From: Roseivivax halotolerans
Lineage (GTDB): Bacteria; Pseudomonadota; Alphaproteobacteria; Rhodobacterales; Rhodobacteraceae
Assembly: GCF_900115815.1 (NCBI RefSeq)
Contig: NZ_FOXV01000006.1
Span: 124,001-188,000, forward strand
Length of the DNA: 64,000 nt
Direction of reading: 5' to 3'
The notes beneath the pieces are model-generated. The model searched no databases. It was not told the origin of the DNA and saw nothing but the letters and a program-made list of their open reading frames with translations. The position numbers were made by a program, and so were the translations under genes. Of the stretch, positions 1 to 12,115 are shown piece by piece; position 1 is the stretch's first letter, and every line of letters begins with the position of its first letter.

Positions 1-1383
1 GAGCACCTCGGCATCGTCTTTGGAGACGTTCTTCGGCGGGATCCGCGCGATCTTGGCGACGACGGCCTCGATTTCCTTCGTGCCGATGGATTTGCGGCGC
101 TTCGATTCCGCCAGAAGGTGCTGAGCCGCGCCAGCCTCGTCGATCACGTCGATCGCCTTGTCGGGCAGCTTGCGGTCGTTGATGTAACGCGCCGACAGCT
201 CGACCGCGGTCTTGATCGCGTCGTTCGTGTACTTGATCGCGTGGTGCTTCTCGAAATAAGGCTTGAGGCCCTTGAGGATCTTCACGCTGTCCGCGACCGT
301 CGGCTCGTTCACGTCGATCTTCTGGAACCGGCGCGACAGGGCGCGATCCTTCTCGAAGTGCTGACGGAACTCCTTGTAGGTGGTGGACCCCATCGTGCGA
401 AGCTTGCCGCCCTGAAGCGCGGGCTTCAGGAGGTTCGAGGCATCCATCGCGCCGCCCGAGGTCGCGCCCGCACCGATCACGGTGTGGATCTCATCGATGA
501 ACAAGACCGCATCGGGATGCTCTTCGAGTTCGGTCACGACGGCTTTCAGACGCTCCTCGAAGTCGCCGCGATAGCGGGTGCCGGCGAGCAGCGCGCCCAT
601 GTCGAGCGAGAAGATCGTGGTCTTGGAGAGAACCTGCGGCACCTCGCCCTGCACGACCTTGCGCGCGAGACCCTCGGCGATGGCGGTCTTGCCTACGCCC
701 GGATCGCCCACGAGGAGCGGGTTGTTCTTGCGGCGGCGGCAAAGCACCTGGATGCAGCGCTCCACTTCCTGCTCGCGGCCGATCAGCGGGTCGACATCGC
801 CCTTGCGCGACTTCGCGTTGAGGTCGACGCAATACTTGGCGAGCGCGGATTCCTTACCATCGTCGGACGGCGCAGCATCGGCTGTCTGGGCATCCTCGTC
901 ATCGCTCGATCCCTGGACGGGACGGCTTTCGCCGTAAGCGGGGTTCTTCGCGACACCATGCGCGATGAAGTTGACCGCGTCATATCGGGTCATGTCCTGC
1001 TCTTGCAGGAAGTAGGCCGCGTTCGACTCGCGTTCGGCAAAGATCGCGACGAGGACGTTCGCGCCCGTCACCTCTGTCCGGCCGGAGCTTTGCACGTGGA
1101 TTGCCGCGCGCTGGATTACGCGCTGGAAGGCCGCAGTAGGCACGGCTTCGGAGCCTTCGATGTCGGTGACGAGGTTCGACAGATCATCGTCGATGAACTC
1201 CACCAGCGTTGTGCGCAGCTCTTCGGTATCCACGTCGCAGGCTTTCATCACGCGGGCCGCGTCTGGCTCGTCGATAAGGGCCAGCAGGAGATGCTCCAGC
1301 GTGGCGAACTCGTGGCTGCGCGAATTGGCAAGCGCCAGCGCCGCGTGGATGGACTGCTCAAGAGAGTTCGAGAATGAAGGCAC
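1..1383 (-). CDS. clpA: ATP-dependent Clp protease ATP-binding subunit ClpA (5' part; gene continues past the left edge)
   Basis: Hsp100 AAA+ unfoldase that feeds substrates, including N-degron proteins delivered by ClpS, into ClpP. The 461 codons seen here cover the N-terminal double Clp_N repeat (about residues 1-140), an acidic linker and the first AAA+ module, with Walker A GDPGVGKTA near residue 224 and Walker B VLFIDEIH near 294. The gene starts at GTG (1383), preceded by AAGAGGAGC at good spacing; no ATG fits the conserved beginning PSFSNSLEQ. The C-terminal half, including the second AAA+ module and the ClpP-binding loop, lies outside the window. No clpS is present in the 154 bases upstream, where it often sits in relatives. 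Confidence 0.96.
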   Translation of the reverse strand, partial: MPSFSNSLEQSIHAALALANSRSHEFATLEHLLLALIDEPDAARVMKACDVDTEELRTTLVEFIDDDLSNLVTDIEGSEAVPTAAFQRVIQRAAIHVQSSGRTEVTGANVLVAIFAERESNAAYFLQEQDMTRYDAVNFIAHGVAKNPAYGESRPVQGSSDDEDAQTADAAPSDDGKESALAKYCVDLNAKSRKGDVDPLIGREQEVERCIQVLCRRRKNNPLLVGDPGVGKTAIAEGLARKVVQGEVPQVLSKTTIFSLDMGALLAGTRYRGDFEERLKAVVTELEEHPDAVLFIDEIHTVIGAGATSGGAMDASNLLKPALQGGKLRTMGSTTYKEFRQHFEKDRALSRRFQKIDVNEPTVADSVKILKGLKPYFEKHHAIKYTNDAIKTAVELSARYINDRKLPDKAIDVIDEAGAAQHLLAESKRRKSIGTKEIEAVVAKIARIPPKNVSKDDAEVL

Positions 1384-1537
1384 GGGCGGTGCTCCTCTTG
1401 TCTGCGCCGAGGCGGTTTCCCCAGCATTGCCTCTTGAAGTTAAAGTTTGGTCGATTGCCGCACTGCTTCAAGTTTTTTCTGTGGCCTTGATGGTCACAAA
1501 TCCGGAACTGTCATGCAATCGCCCGCATCACAGGCGA

Positions 1538-2305
1538 TCAGAATGAATCCTTCCGGCGTCGTATTTCAGCGAAGACCTCCGCCGCAGGCGCATCTGTCAT
1601 TCCGAGGTTTTCCCGGACTTGGGCGTCGCCCGCACGCAAGAAGGGGTTGGTGGCCAATTCTTCCGACAGACGCGAGGGAACAGTCGGCTCACCCTTCGCA
1701 CGGGCCGCTGCCACCGCGTCTACACGAGATTTAAGCGCATCGCTGTCCGGTTCAATAGTGAGCGCGAAACGTCCGTTCGCTTCGGTGTACTCATGGCCCG
1801 AGCAGATCGTCGTCTCGGGTGGCAGTTTCGCGAGCTTGGAAAGGCTCTCCCACATCTGCTCCATCGTGCCCTCAAAAACACGCCCGCAGCCGAGCGCCAT
1901 GAGGCTGTCGGCGGTGAAGGCGATTTCCTCTTGCGGCAGATGGAAGGCGATATGCCCGATTGTATGGCCGGAGACATCCATGACATGCACTTCGCGGCCG
2001 GCGAAATCGAAGCTGTCGCCATCGCCGACCTTGCGATCGAGATCGGGAAGGCGGTGAGCGTCGGCGCCTGCACCCGTCACCGTGGCGGATCGCCCGTCGA
2101 GCAGCGCGCCCAGCCCCTGGACATGGTCTGGATGGTGGTGCGTGATCCACACCTCCGACAGGGTCCAGCCCCGGCTGTCGAGCGCTTCCGCGAGGGGCGC
2201 TGCCTCGGGCACGTCGATCACGGCGGTCGCGCCGCTATCGGGATCGTGCAAGAGGTAGGCGTAGTTGTCCGAAAGGCAGGGCACGGTCACGAGCTCAAGG
2301 GGCAT
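1538..2305 (-). CDS. gloB: Hydroxyacylglutathione hydrolase (glyoxalase II)
   Basis: Hydrolyses S-lactoylglutathione to lactate and glutathione, the second step of methylglyoxal detoxification in the cytoplasm. The protein has the metallo-beta-lactamase signature THHHPDH near residue 55, the later metal ligands SGHTIGH and CSGHEYT, and the glyoxalase II C-terminal domain ending in RRRKDSF. At about 255 residues it has the normal length. I chose ATG 2305 because the family begins MPLE-VTVPCLSDNYA and GGAAAAC precedes it; GTG 2320 or ATG 2317 would add four or five residues. It is transcribed away from the methyltransferase at 2369, sharing about 60 bases of promoter space. GloB-methyltransferase head-to-head pairs are familiar in Rhodobacterales (recalled, not checked). 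Confidence 0.95.
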   Translation of the reverse strand: MPLELVTVPCLSDNYAYLLHDPDSGATAVIDVPEAAPLAEALDSRGWTLSEVWITHHHPDHVQGLGALLDGRSATVTGAGADAHRLPDLDRKVGDGDSFDFAGREVHVMDVSGHTIGHIAFHLPQEEIAFTADSLMALGCGRVFEGTMEQMWESLSKLAKLPPETTICSGHEYTEANGRFALTIEPDSDALKSRVDAVAAARAKGEPTVPSRLSEELATNPFLRAGDAQVRENLGMTDAPAAEVFAEIRRRKDSF

Positions 2306-2368
2306 GGCGTTTTCCATCACTCTTTGTCAGGGTTCTCTTAAGGCTAGGACGGCGGCAGGGGCCCGGCA

Positions 2369-3106
2369 ATGCATCTCGACGTGCGCGATCTGAAGGACTT
2401 CTATTACAGAAGCGCGCTCGGCCGCGAAGTGCAGAAGGTGATCCGCACACAGGTGCGCGCCACCTGGCCCAATACTCACGGTCACACCGTTGCAGGCTAC
2501 GGGTTCGCCGCGCCGCTTCTACGACCGTTCCTCTCGGACAGCCGCCGTGTCGTGGCACTGATGCCAGCGCCGCAGGGCGTGATCTCCTGGCCGGCGGGAC
2601 TGCCGAATGTTTCGGTCCTTTGCGAAGAAACGCGCTGGCCGCTCGAGACGGGCCATGTGGACCGGCTCGTCGTCATGCACGGGCTCGAGACATCCGATGA
2701 TGCCTCGGCGCTCCTCGATGAATGCTACCGCGTGCTGGGGCCGGGAGGCGAGGCGCTGTTCATCGTGCCAAATCGCACGGGGCTCTGGGCGCGGTCCGAC
2801 CGGACACCCTTCGGATATGGCCGCCCCTATTCGCTGAGCCAGCTCGAGAACCTTCTTTCCTGGCACGATTTCGTGCCGGACGATCACGTCTCGCTGCTCT
2901 ACCAGCCGCCCTCTACCCGGCGATTCTGGATGAAGACCGGCGCAATGTGGGAGCGGATGGGCCGCGCCATTCCGGCGGTGATGGCGGGCGGCGTCATGGC
3001 GGTGCGCGCGGTCAAGCGGCATCCTCCGCGTCCGCGCGGCACGCAAGAACGGGTGCGCGCGCCCCTTGGCGCGCTGGCGCCCAAACCGTTGGCAAAGCCG
3101 GTCTGA
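2369..3106 (+). CDS. Class I SAM-dependent methyltransferase domain protein
   Basis: A 245-residue protein with the core of a type-11 methyltransferase: the acidic/hydrophobic strand [12 protein letters not shown] (about residues 90-101) and the post-motif [19 protein letters not shown] (about 112-130), which is the usual helix-strand around motif III. The glycine-rich SAM-binding motif I is poorly preserved; the nearest candidate is VAGYGFAAP near residue 43. The tail is rich in Arg, Pro and Lys and probably disordered. Substrate unknown. It is divergent from gloB and not obviously in an operon with the ATP synthase genes, which start about 290 bases downstream. Confidence 0.75.
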   Translation: MHLDVRDLKDFYYRSALGREVQKVIRTQVRATWPNTHGHTVAGYGFAAPLLRPFLSDSRRVVALMPAPQGVISWPAGLPNVSVLCEETRWPLETGHVDRLVVMHGLETSDDASALLDECYRVLGPGGEALFIVPNRTGLWARSDRTPFGYGRPYSLSQLENLLSWHDFVPDDHVSLLYQPPSTRRFWMKTGAMWERMGRAIPAVMAGGVMAVRAVKRHPPRPRGTQERVRAPLGALAPKPLAKPV

Positions 3107-3271
3107 CCGCAATTGGGGCCGGGCAGATCGCGGGAATCGTTTCAAAAGGTTGAAATTTCGTTGCCGCTCAGGGGGTTCGGAGCGGCACAGAAGGTCGCAC
3201 CTGGCGATGTCTCGGGCTAAGTCCTTGGATTCACAGGAAACGGCGGTTTTCTCTAAAAGCGCCCTAGCATG

Positions 3272-3333
3272 TTGCGGGGTCGGGTATGCTCTGCTACATC
3301 CGCGCTGATTTCAGCGCCCCGGCTCCTGCCGGG
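3272..3333 (+). promoter_or_regulatory. Candidate atp operon promoter and 5' leader with two adjacent hairpins
   Basis: A weak sigma70-like pair, TTGCGG at 3272-3277 and TACATC at 3295-3300 with a 17-base spacer, is followed at once by two stem-loops: GCGCTG/CAGCGC (3302-3307 and 3312-3317, loop ATTT) and CCCGGC/GCCGGG (3318-3323 and 3328-3333, loop TCCT). Both would lie at the very 5' end of the atp mRNA, where stems often protect transcripts from decay. The hairpins are directly visible; the promoter assignment is a weak inference. Confidence 0.4.
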
Positions 3334-3398
3334 AGACAAAAACGCCTCCGGGTCCGCATCGCGACGGGCCACGGGGGCTTGATAGCGGAAGGATGGAC

Positions 3399-3959
3399 GT
3401 GTCTGAACCAGCTTCGATTTCCTCCGGCATCGCAGAGCGCTATGCAGCGGCCGTCTTCGAACTCGCCCGGGAGGCTGATGCGCTCGACACGCTCGAAGCC
3501 AATCTCGACGATCTCGCCCAGGCTCATGCGGACAGCAGCGATCTGCGCGACCTGATCCACTCGCCGGTCTACAGCCGCTCCGTTCAGGAGCAGGGCATCC
3601 GGGCCGTGGCCGACAAGATGGGCCTGATGGATACTCTCAAGAACGCGCTCGCGCTGATGGCTTCGAAGCGGCGCCTCCTCGTGCTGCCCGCGCTCATCGT
3701 GCAGCTGCGCGAGATGATTGCCGATGCCAAGGGCCTCGTGACCGCCGACGTGACCACTGCGGTGGAACTGTCGAGCGAGCAATCCAAGAAACTTGCCGAA
3801 ACGCTCAAGGCCTCCGTCGGCCGCGACGTCCAGATCAAGACGACCGTCGACGAGAGCCTCATCGGCGGTCTTATCGTTAAGGTGGGCTCGAAGATGATCG
3901 ATACCTCGATCCGCTCGAAGCTCTCCTCCCTACAGAATGCAATGAAAGAGGTCGGATAA
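3399..3959 (+). CDS. atpH: F1 ATP synthase subunit delta
   Basis: Stator subunit that joins the F1 head to the peripheral b-stalk of the F1Fo ATP synthase at the inner membrane. The 186-residue protein shows the N-terminal six-helix domain ([19 protein letters not shown]) and the conserved C-terminal stretch [20 protein letters not shown] prefer GTG 3399 over ATG 3393: GGAAGG at 3387-3392 is six bases from the GTG but directly touches the ATG, and relatives begin (M)SEPASIS. It is the first gene of atpH-atpA-atpG-atpD-atpC, and its stop codon directly precedes the atpA start. Confidence 0.97.
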   Translation: MSEPASISSGIAERYAAAVFELAREADALDTLEANLDDLAQAHADSSDLRDLIHSPVYSRSVQEQGIRAVADKMGLMDTLKNALALMASKRRLLVLPALIVQLREMIADAKGLVTADVTTAVELSSEQSKKLAETLKASVGRDVQIKTTVDESLIGGLIVKVGSKMIDTSIRSKLSSLQNAMKEVG

Positions 3960-5498
<1,539 letters not shown>

Positions 5499-5510
5499 GG
5501 AGAGAGCCTC

Positions 5511-7833
<2,323 letters not shown>

Positions 7834-7848
7834 TCCGCATGGAACATT

Positions 7849-7910
7849 GGGGCGGGCTCGCGTCCGCCCCGGTATGGCATGGCTTCTCGAGCCGGACGTT
7901 CTCCGGCTCG
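7849..7910 (+). promoter_or_regulatory. Two stem-loops between atpD and atpC
   Basis: Two perfect stems lie in the 101-base gap: GGGGCGG/CCGCCCC (7849-7855 and 7864-7870, 8-base loop) and CGAGCCGG/CCGGCTCG (7888-7895 and 7903-7910, 7-base loop). Neither is followed by a T-run, so they are unlikely to be simple terminators. RNA processing, stabilisation of the upstream message or tuning of epsilon translation are possible; the second stem ends 25 bases before the atpC start. Confidence 0.6.
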
Positions 7911-7934
7911 CCGACGGCCTGAAAGGAACGAGAC

Positions 7935-8369
7935 ATGGCAGACACGATGCAGTTCGACCTCGTCAGCCCTGAACGGCGACTTCTGCAGGCCGAGGTCACA
8001 TCGGTGCAGATCCCCGGTGCGGATGGCGACATGACCGCGATGCCGAACCACGCGCCGCTCATCACGACGCTGCGCCCCGGTATCCTGACCGTGGAGACCA
8101 CCAACGGCACCGAGGAATTCGTCGTCACCGGCGGCTTTGCCGAGATGGGCGAAGGGCTTTCGGTTCTCGCGGAACGCGCCTTGCCGCGCGGTGACATGGA
8201 CCAGGAGACCTACGACAAGCTCGTAGAGGACGCCGAGACCGAGTACCGCAAGGCGAAAGAGACGTTCAAGAACGAGCCGGGCCCGGTTGACGATGCCGCG
8301 AAACTCCTCGCGGACATGGTCGCGGTCGGCACGCATATCGGTCTTTCGACCAAGCAGCCGAACCTCTGA
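7935..8369 (+). CDS. atpC: F1 ATP synthase subunit epsilon
   Basis: Regulatory rotor subunit at the foot of gamma. The 144-residue protein has the beta-sandwich N-domain with the signature [20 protein letters not shown] (about residues 25-44) and a short C-terminal helical part; the family ranges from about 130 to 145 residues. It starts at ATG 7935 after GAAAGGAACGAGAC. It is the last gene of the F1 operon and is followed by a clear intrinsic terminator. Confidence 0.97.
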   Translation: MADTMQFDLVSPERRLLQAEVTSVQIPGADGDMTAMPNHAPLITTLRPGILTVETTNGTEEFVVTGGFAEMGEGLSVLAERALPRGDMDQETYDKLVEDAETEYRKAKETFKNEPGPVDDAAKLLADMVAVGTHIGLSTKQPNL

Positions 8370-8395
8370 TCCGGCTGACTTTCGACGCAATCCTG

Positions 8396-8426
8396 CCCCC
8401 GGCCGCTCGGTCGGGGGTTTTTCTTT
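8396..8426 (+). terminator. Rho-independent terminator of the atp operon
   Basis: A G+C stem CCCCCGGCC/GGTCGGGGG (8396-8404 and 8409-8417, one G-U pair, four-base loop) is followed by TTTTTCTTT. It lies 27 bases after the atpC stop codon. Confidence 0.9.
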
Positions 8427-8532
8427 GCGGACAATCTGCGCGACACACGCCGTGAGGTCGCTTTAAACCGGTCTTTCGTCCGCCACGGGAATTCCCCATT
8501 ATCGCTCAACACCTTTGCTATCGAGCGGCTCC

Positions 8533-8883
8533 ATGAAGAAACTCGCATCCCATCTTGTCGGCATTGATCAGGGCGAGGTCGAGCTGTTCTCGGATTTCGC
8601 CTCTGGCGGCGACATGTGGACGGGAGACGGCTCCCGCGAGCGCCGCAAGCGCGTGACCTTCTCCGAGCCCTTCCGCGAGCCGCCCAGCGTGCAGGTCGCG
8701 CTGTCGCTCTGGGACATCGACAGCAGCGCCAATATCCGTGTCGATCTCGGAGCGCAGAAAATCGACACGAAAGGCTTCGACATGGTCTTCAGAACATGGG
8801 GCGACAGCCGCATCGCGCGCGTGCGAATGAGCTGGACCGCCTTCGGCGAGGTGAAAAGCGACGACGACTGGGACCTCTATTGA
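8533..8883 (+). CDS. H-type lectin domain protein
   Basis: A 116-residue protein that is essentially one H-type lectin domain, the fold of snail agglutinin and discoidin C-terminal domains. Supporting motifs are the paired strands VTFSEPFREPPSVQVALSLW (about residues 41-60), DTKGFDMVFRTWGDSRI and the final VRMSWTAFG. These lectins bind N-acetylgalactosamine in eukaryotes; the bacterial ligand is unknown. There is no signal peptide. ATG 8533 is preferred over the in-frame TTG 8515, although the ribosome site is weak. It stands alone between the atp terminator and the oppositely oriented prs. Confidence 0.8.
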   Translation: MKKLASHLVGIDQGEVELFSDFASGGDMWTGDGSRERRKRVTFSEPFREPPSVQVALSLWDIDSSANIRVDLGAQKIDTKGFDMVFRTWGDSRIARVRMSWTAFGEVKSDDDWDLY

Positions 8884-8887
8884 GGCC

Positions 8888-9898
8888 TCAGAGAATCCCC
8901 TCGTAGATTGGCCCGAGCGTGTCGATCTCGAACAGGGACGAGACCGACGTGCCGTTCCAGATGTTCAGGATGGCCTGCGCGAACATGGGCGCGGTCGGCA
9001 CGACGCGGATATTCGGTGCGGCTTCGGCTTCTTCAGTGCGAGCGATGGAATCGGTTATGACCAGCGACTTCATCACGCTGCCCTTGATCCGCTCGACCGC
9101 CGGGCCCGAGAGGACGCCGTGGGTGATGTAAGCGTGAACCTCGGTGGCGCCGTGCCCCATGAGGATTTCCGCCGCCTTGCACAGCGTGCCCGCCGTATCG
9201 CAGATGTCGTCCACGATGATGCACTTCTTGCCTGCGACATCGCCGATCACCGTCATCTCCGCGACTTCGCCGGCCTTCTCGCGCCGCTTGTCGACGATGG
9301 AGAGCGGCGCGTTGATGCGCTTGGCCAACTCGCGGGCACGGGCGACGCCGCCCACATCCGGCGAGACGACCATCAGATCGTCCATCGACCCTTTGAATTG
9401 CGATTTCACGTCGAGCGCGAAGATCGGCGAGGCGTAGAGGTTGTCGACCGGGATGTCGAAAAAGCCCTGTATCTGAGCCGCGTGCAGATCCATCGTCAGA
9501 ACCCGCTCAATGCCGGCTGAGACCATCATGTTCGCCACGAGCTTGGCGGTAATCGGCGTGCGCGCCTTGGTGCGCCGGTCCTGACGGGCGTAACCGAAAT
9601 AGGGGATCACGGCAGTGATCCGCGCTGCGGAGGACCGGCGCAGCGCGTCGGCCATGATCAGAAGTTCCATCAGGTTGTCGTTGGCAGGGTTCGACGTCGG
9701 CTGGATCACGAACATGTCCTCGCCGCGCACGTTCTCGAACACTTCGACGAAGATTTCCGCGTCGTTGAACCGTTCGATACGGGCATCCACGAGTCCGACG
9801 GACATGCCTCGGTAGAGGGACATGCGGCGGGCGATGGATTTCGCCAGATCGAGATTGGCGTTGCCCGAGATGAGCTTGGGTTCGATGACGGTGGGCAT
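8888..9898 (-). CDS. prs: Ribose-phosphate pyrophosphokinase (PRPP synthetase)
   Basis: Makes 5-phosphoribosyl 1-diphosphate from ribose 5-phosphate and ATP for nucleotide, histidine and tryptophan synthesis. Recognisable features are the flexible-loop region [17 protein letters not shown], the ATP/Mg site [18 protein letters not shown] and the PRPP-binding motif [13 protein letters not shown]. At 336 residues it is some 20 longer than the E. coli enzyme, which is common in alphaproteobacteria. No strong ribosome site is visible before ATG 9898. The stop is four bases from the end of the H-lectin gene, so the two are convergent. Confidence 0.97.
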   Translation of the reverse strand: MPTVIEPKLISGNANLDLAKSIARRMSLYRGMSVGLVDARIERFNDAEIFVEVFENVRGEDMFVIQPTSNPANDNLMELLIMADALRRSSAARITAVIPYFGYARQDRRTKARTPITAKLVANMMVSAGIERVLTMDLHAAQIQGFFDIPVDNLYASPIFALDVKSQFKGSMDDLMVVSPDVGGVARARELAKRINAPLSIVDKRREKAGEVAEMTVIGDVAGKKCIIVDDICDTAGTLCKAAEILMGHGATEVHAYITHGVLSGPAVERIKGSVMKSLVITDSIARTEEAEAAPNIRVVPTAPMFAQAILNIWNGTSVSSLFEIDTLGPIYEGIL

Positions 9899-9989
9899 GG
9901 AGGCGCTGTCCCTTTGGGATTCGATATTGCCGGGGCCTTAGCATGGGCTAGGCTGGGCAGGGAAGCGCGACGCCCGAGGACCATTGAAG

Positions 9990-10589
9990 ATGCCGCATAT
10001 CGATTACTATTTCGCCACGATTTCCCCCTTCACCTATCTCGCGGGCACGAAGCTCGAGGAGTTGGCGAAGACCCACGGCTGCACGATCACGTACAAGCCG
10101 CTCGACATCATCACGCTCTTCTCGCGGACCGGCGGCACGCCACCCAAGGACCGGCACCCGTCGCGGCAGGAATATCGTGCGCAGGATCTGCCACGGCAGG
10201 CGAAGAAGGCGGGGCTGCCGCTGACCCTTCATCCCGCGCATTGGCCTACGAACCCCGCGCCGTCCTCCTACGCGATCATCGCGGCGCAGCAGGCGGGGGG
10301 CGGCGATCTCGGCGGGCTTGTCCACGGAATCTTGCGCGCCTGCTGGGCCGAGGAAAAGGACGTCGCCGAAGACGAGGTGATCCGGGCCTGCCTCTCGGAT
10401 GCCGGGTTCGATCCGGACCTGACGAATAGCGGTCTTCTGTCGGGGGCGGAGACCTATGGCCGCAATCTCGAAGAGGCAGTCGCGGCCGGCGTGTTCGGGG
10501 CGCCGTTCTACGTGCTCGACACCGGACAGAAGTTCTGGGGCCAGGACCGGCTTGAAGATCTCCAGATGCATCTCGAAGGCAAGCTCTGA
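9990..10589 (+). CDS. 2-hydroxychromene-2-carboxylate isomerase family protein (DsbA fold)
   Basis: A 199-residue thioredoxin/DsbA-fold protein of the HCCA isomerase (NahD) / kappa-class GST group. The start HIDYYFATISPFTYLAG carries the family's conserved serine-proline site in place of a CXXC motif, and the C-terminal GVFGAPFYVL with cis-proline is typical. NahD uses glutathione to isomerise an aromatic breakdown intermediate, but most family members in marine bacteria have no known substrate. ATG 9990 follows GAGGACCATTGAAG. Its stop overlaps the next gene by one base, so it probably forms an operon with the hydrolase. Confidence 0.85.
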   Translation: MPHIDYYFATISPFTYLAGTKLEELAKTHGCTITYKPLDIITLFSRTGGTPPKDRHPSRQEYRAQDLPRQAKKAGLPLTLHPAHWPTNPAPSSYAIIAAQQAGGGDLGGLVHGILRACWAEEKDVAEDEVIRACLSDAGFDPDLTNSGLLSGAETYGRNLEEAVAAGVFGAPFYVLDTGQKFWGQDRLEDLQMHLEGKL

Positions 10590-11404
10590 TGCCCAAGGAC
10601 TTGCGGGACGGCGCATCCGTTCACTGGATCGAGCTTGGCGACGAGAGCGGCGCACCCGCGCTCGCGCTGCATTGCGCCCTTGCTCATTCCGGCGCCTGGG
10701 GCGGCTTGGCCAAGGCGCTTGGCGGACGACTGTCGATCATCGCGCCCGACATGCCCGGTCATGGCCAGAGCGCTGATTGGGACGGGCCCGAAAGCGGCGA
10801 TTTCCACGACAACGTGACCGGGATAGCCGAGACCTTCCTCGAGGACGGCATGACGCTGATCGGTCATTCCTTCGGTGCGACCGTGGCCCTTCGGCTCGCC
10901 GAGACCCATCCCGACAAGATCCGCCGCGTTATCCTGATCGAGCCGGTGCTCTTCGCTGCCGCTCGGGAAAGTGCGCCCAAGCTTTTCGCCGAGCGCCGGG
11001 AAGCCGCGCGCCCGATGATGGAAGCGCTCGAGCATGACGATCCCGAGACCGCGGCGCGGGCCTTCACCGGCACATGGGGCGTGGGGCGCAGCTGGCACGA
11101 CATGAACGACCGGGCCCGCCGTCAGATCATGCGCCAGATGCGGATCGTGCAGAACACCGAGACTGCGCTGACATGGGATGGTGCGGGTCTGTTGCATGAC
11201 GGGCGTCTCGAGGCCTGCACGATGCCGGTGCTCTTTGTCCGCGGGGAACAGACCGAGCCGATCCTGGCCGAGATCCACGCCACGCTGATGTCGCGGTTGC
11301 CCGACGCGCGCGAAGCGGTGATCGAAGGTGCAGGGCACATGTCGCCGATTACCGCGCCGGACGCGGTCGGACAGGCGATCGCGGCGTTCCTGGACGAAAG
11401 CTAG
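10589..11404 (+). CDS. Alpha/beta hydrolase
   Basis: A 271-residue alpha/beta-hydrolase with the oxyanion region LHCALAHSGAWGGLA, the nucleophile elbow GHSFGA (Ser near residue 94), a likely acid in VRGEQTEPI and the catalytic His in GAGHMSPIT near residue 251. It is cytoplasmic (no signal peptide). The substrate is unknown; pairing with an HCCA-isomerase-like gene suggests an ester or ring-cleavage product, but this is only inferred. Its stop codon overlaps that of plsY by three bases on the opposite strand. Confidence 0.85.
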   Translation: MPKDLRDGASVHWIELGDESGAPALALHCALAHSGAWGGLAKALGGRLSIIAPDMPGHGQSADWDGPESGDFHDNVTGIAETFLEDGMTLIGHSFGATVALRLAETHPDKIRRVILIEPVLFAAARESAPKLFAERREAARPMMEALEHDDPETAARAFTGTWGVGRSWHDMNDRARRQIMRQMRIVQNTETALTWDGAGLLHDGRLEACTMPVLFVRGEQTEPILAEIHATLMSRLPDAREAVIEGAGHMSPITAPDAVGQAIAAFLDES

Positions 11405-12009
11405 GGCTTCTGCCCGACCTTGGGCTCGGTCCCTGCGCGCAGCCGCGCGATGTTCTGGCGGTGCCGCCAGTAGATCAGCAGCGTCATGAGAATTCCGAGG
11501 AGAAGCGTTTCTGGCCGCGCCAGGAGGATCATCCAGATCGTGGAGCTTGCCGCCGCCAGGAGCGCGCCCATCGACGAGATCCGTGTCAGTGCGAGACCCG
11601 CGATCCAGACCGCGCAGGACAACAGGCCGACCACGAAGTTGAGGGCCAGCAACAGCCCGAGGAAGGTGGCGACGCCCTTGCCGCCACGAAACCGCAGCCA
11701 GATGGGATAACAATGGCCGATGAAAGCGGCGAGCGCCGCGATCTGAGCGGCGTCCTCTCCGGCGAGGAACCGCGCGAGTAGAACGGCTGCGACGCCCTTC
11801 AGCGCATCGAGCAGCAGGGTCAGCGCCCCTGCCGCCTTGGAGCCGGTCCTCAGCACGTTCGTCGCGCCGATATTGCCTGACCCGATCCCGCGCGGATCCT
11901 GAAGGCCCATCGCTTTCGTGACGACCAGTCCAAAGGGGATCGAGCCCAGAAGGTAGCCGATCAGAGCCCAAAGCCCCAGGATCAATGACGTGTTTTCGAT
12001 CAGTGGCAT
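11401..12009 (-). CDS. plsY: Glycerol-3-phosphate acyltransferase PlsY
   Basis: Integral membrane enzyme that transfers the acyl group of acyl-phosphate to glycerol 3-phosphate, the first step of phospholipid synthesis. The three PlsY motifs are present: GSIPFGLV, GSGNIGATNVLRTG with the following LLLDALKG, and FRGGKGVATFLG. The 202 residues contain about five membrane spans. It lies 106 bases downstream of the pyrX-like gene on the same strand and may be part of that transcript. Confidence 0.97.
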   Translation of the reverse strand: MPLIENTSLILGLWALIGYLLGSIPFGLVVTKAMGLQDPRGIGSGNIGATNVLRTGSKAAGALTLLLDALKGVAAVLLARFLAGEDAAQIAALAAFIGHCYPIWLRFRGGKGVATFLGLLLALNFVVGLLSCAVWIAGLALTRISSMGALLAAASSTIWMILLARPETLLLGILMTLLIYWRHRQNIARLRAGTEPKVGQKP

Positions 12010-12115
12010 GATTGGCTCCGGTCCCGGTCGGTATCTGGCGCGACATTACAGCGCGCCGACGGGCGGTCAAACCGGTAGAGCAGCCCGTGGAAACGCGGAC
12101 GGCAATCGTGGCAGA

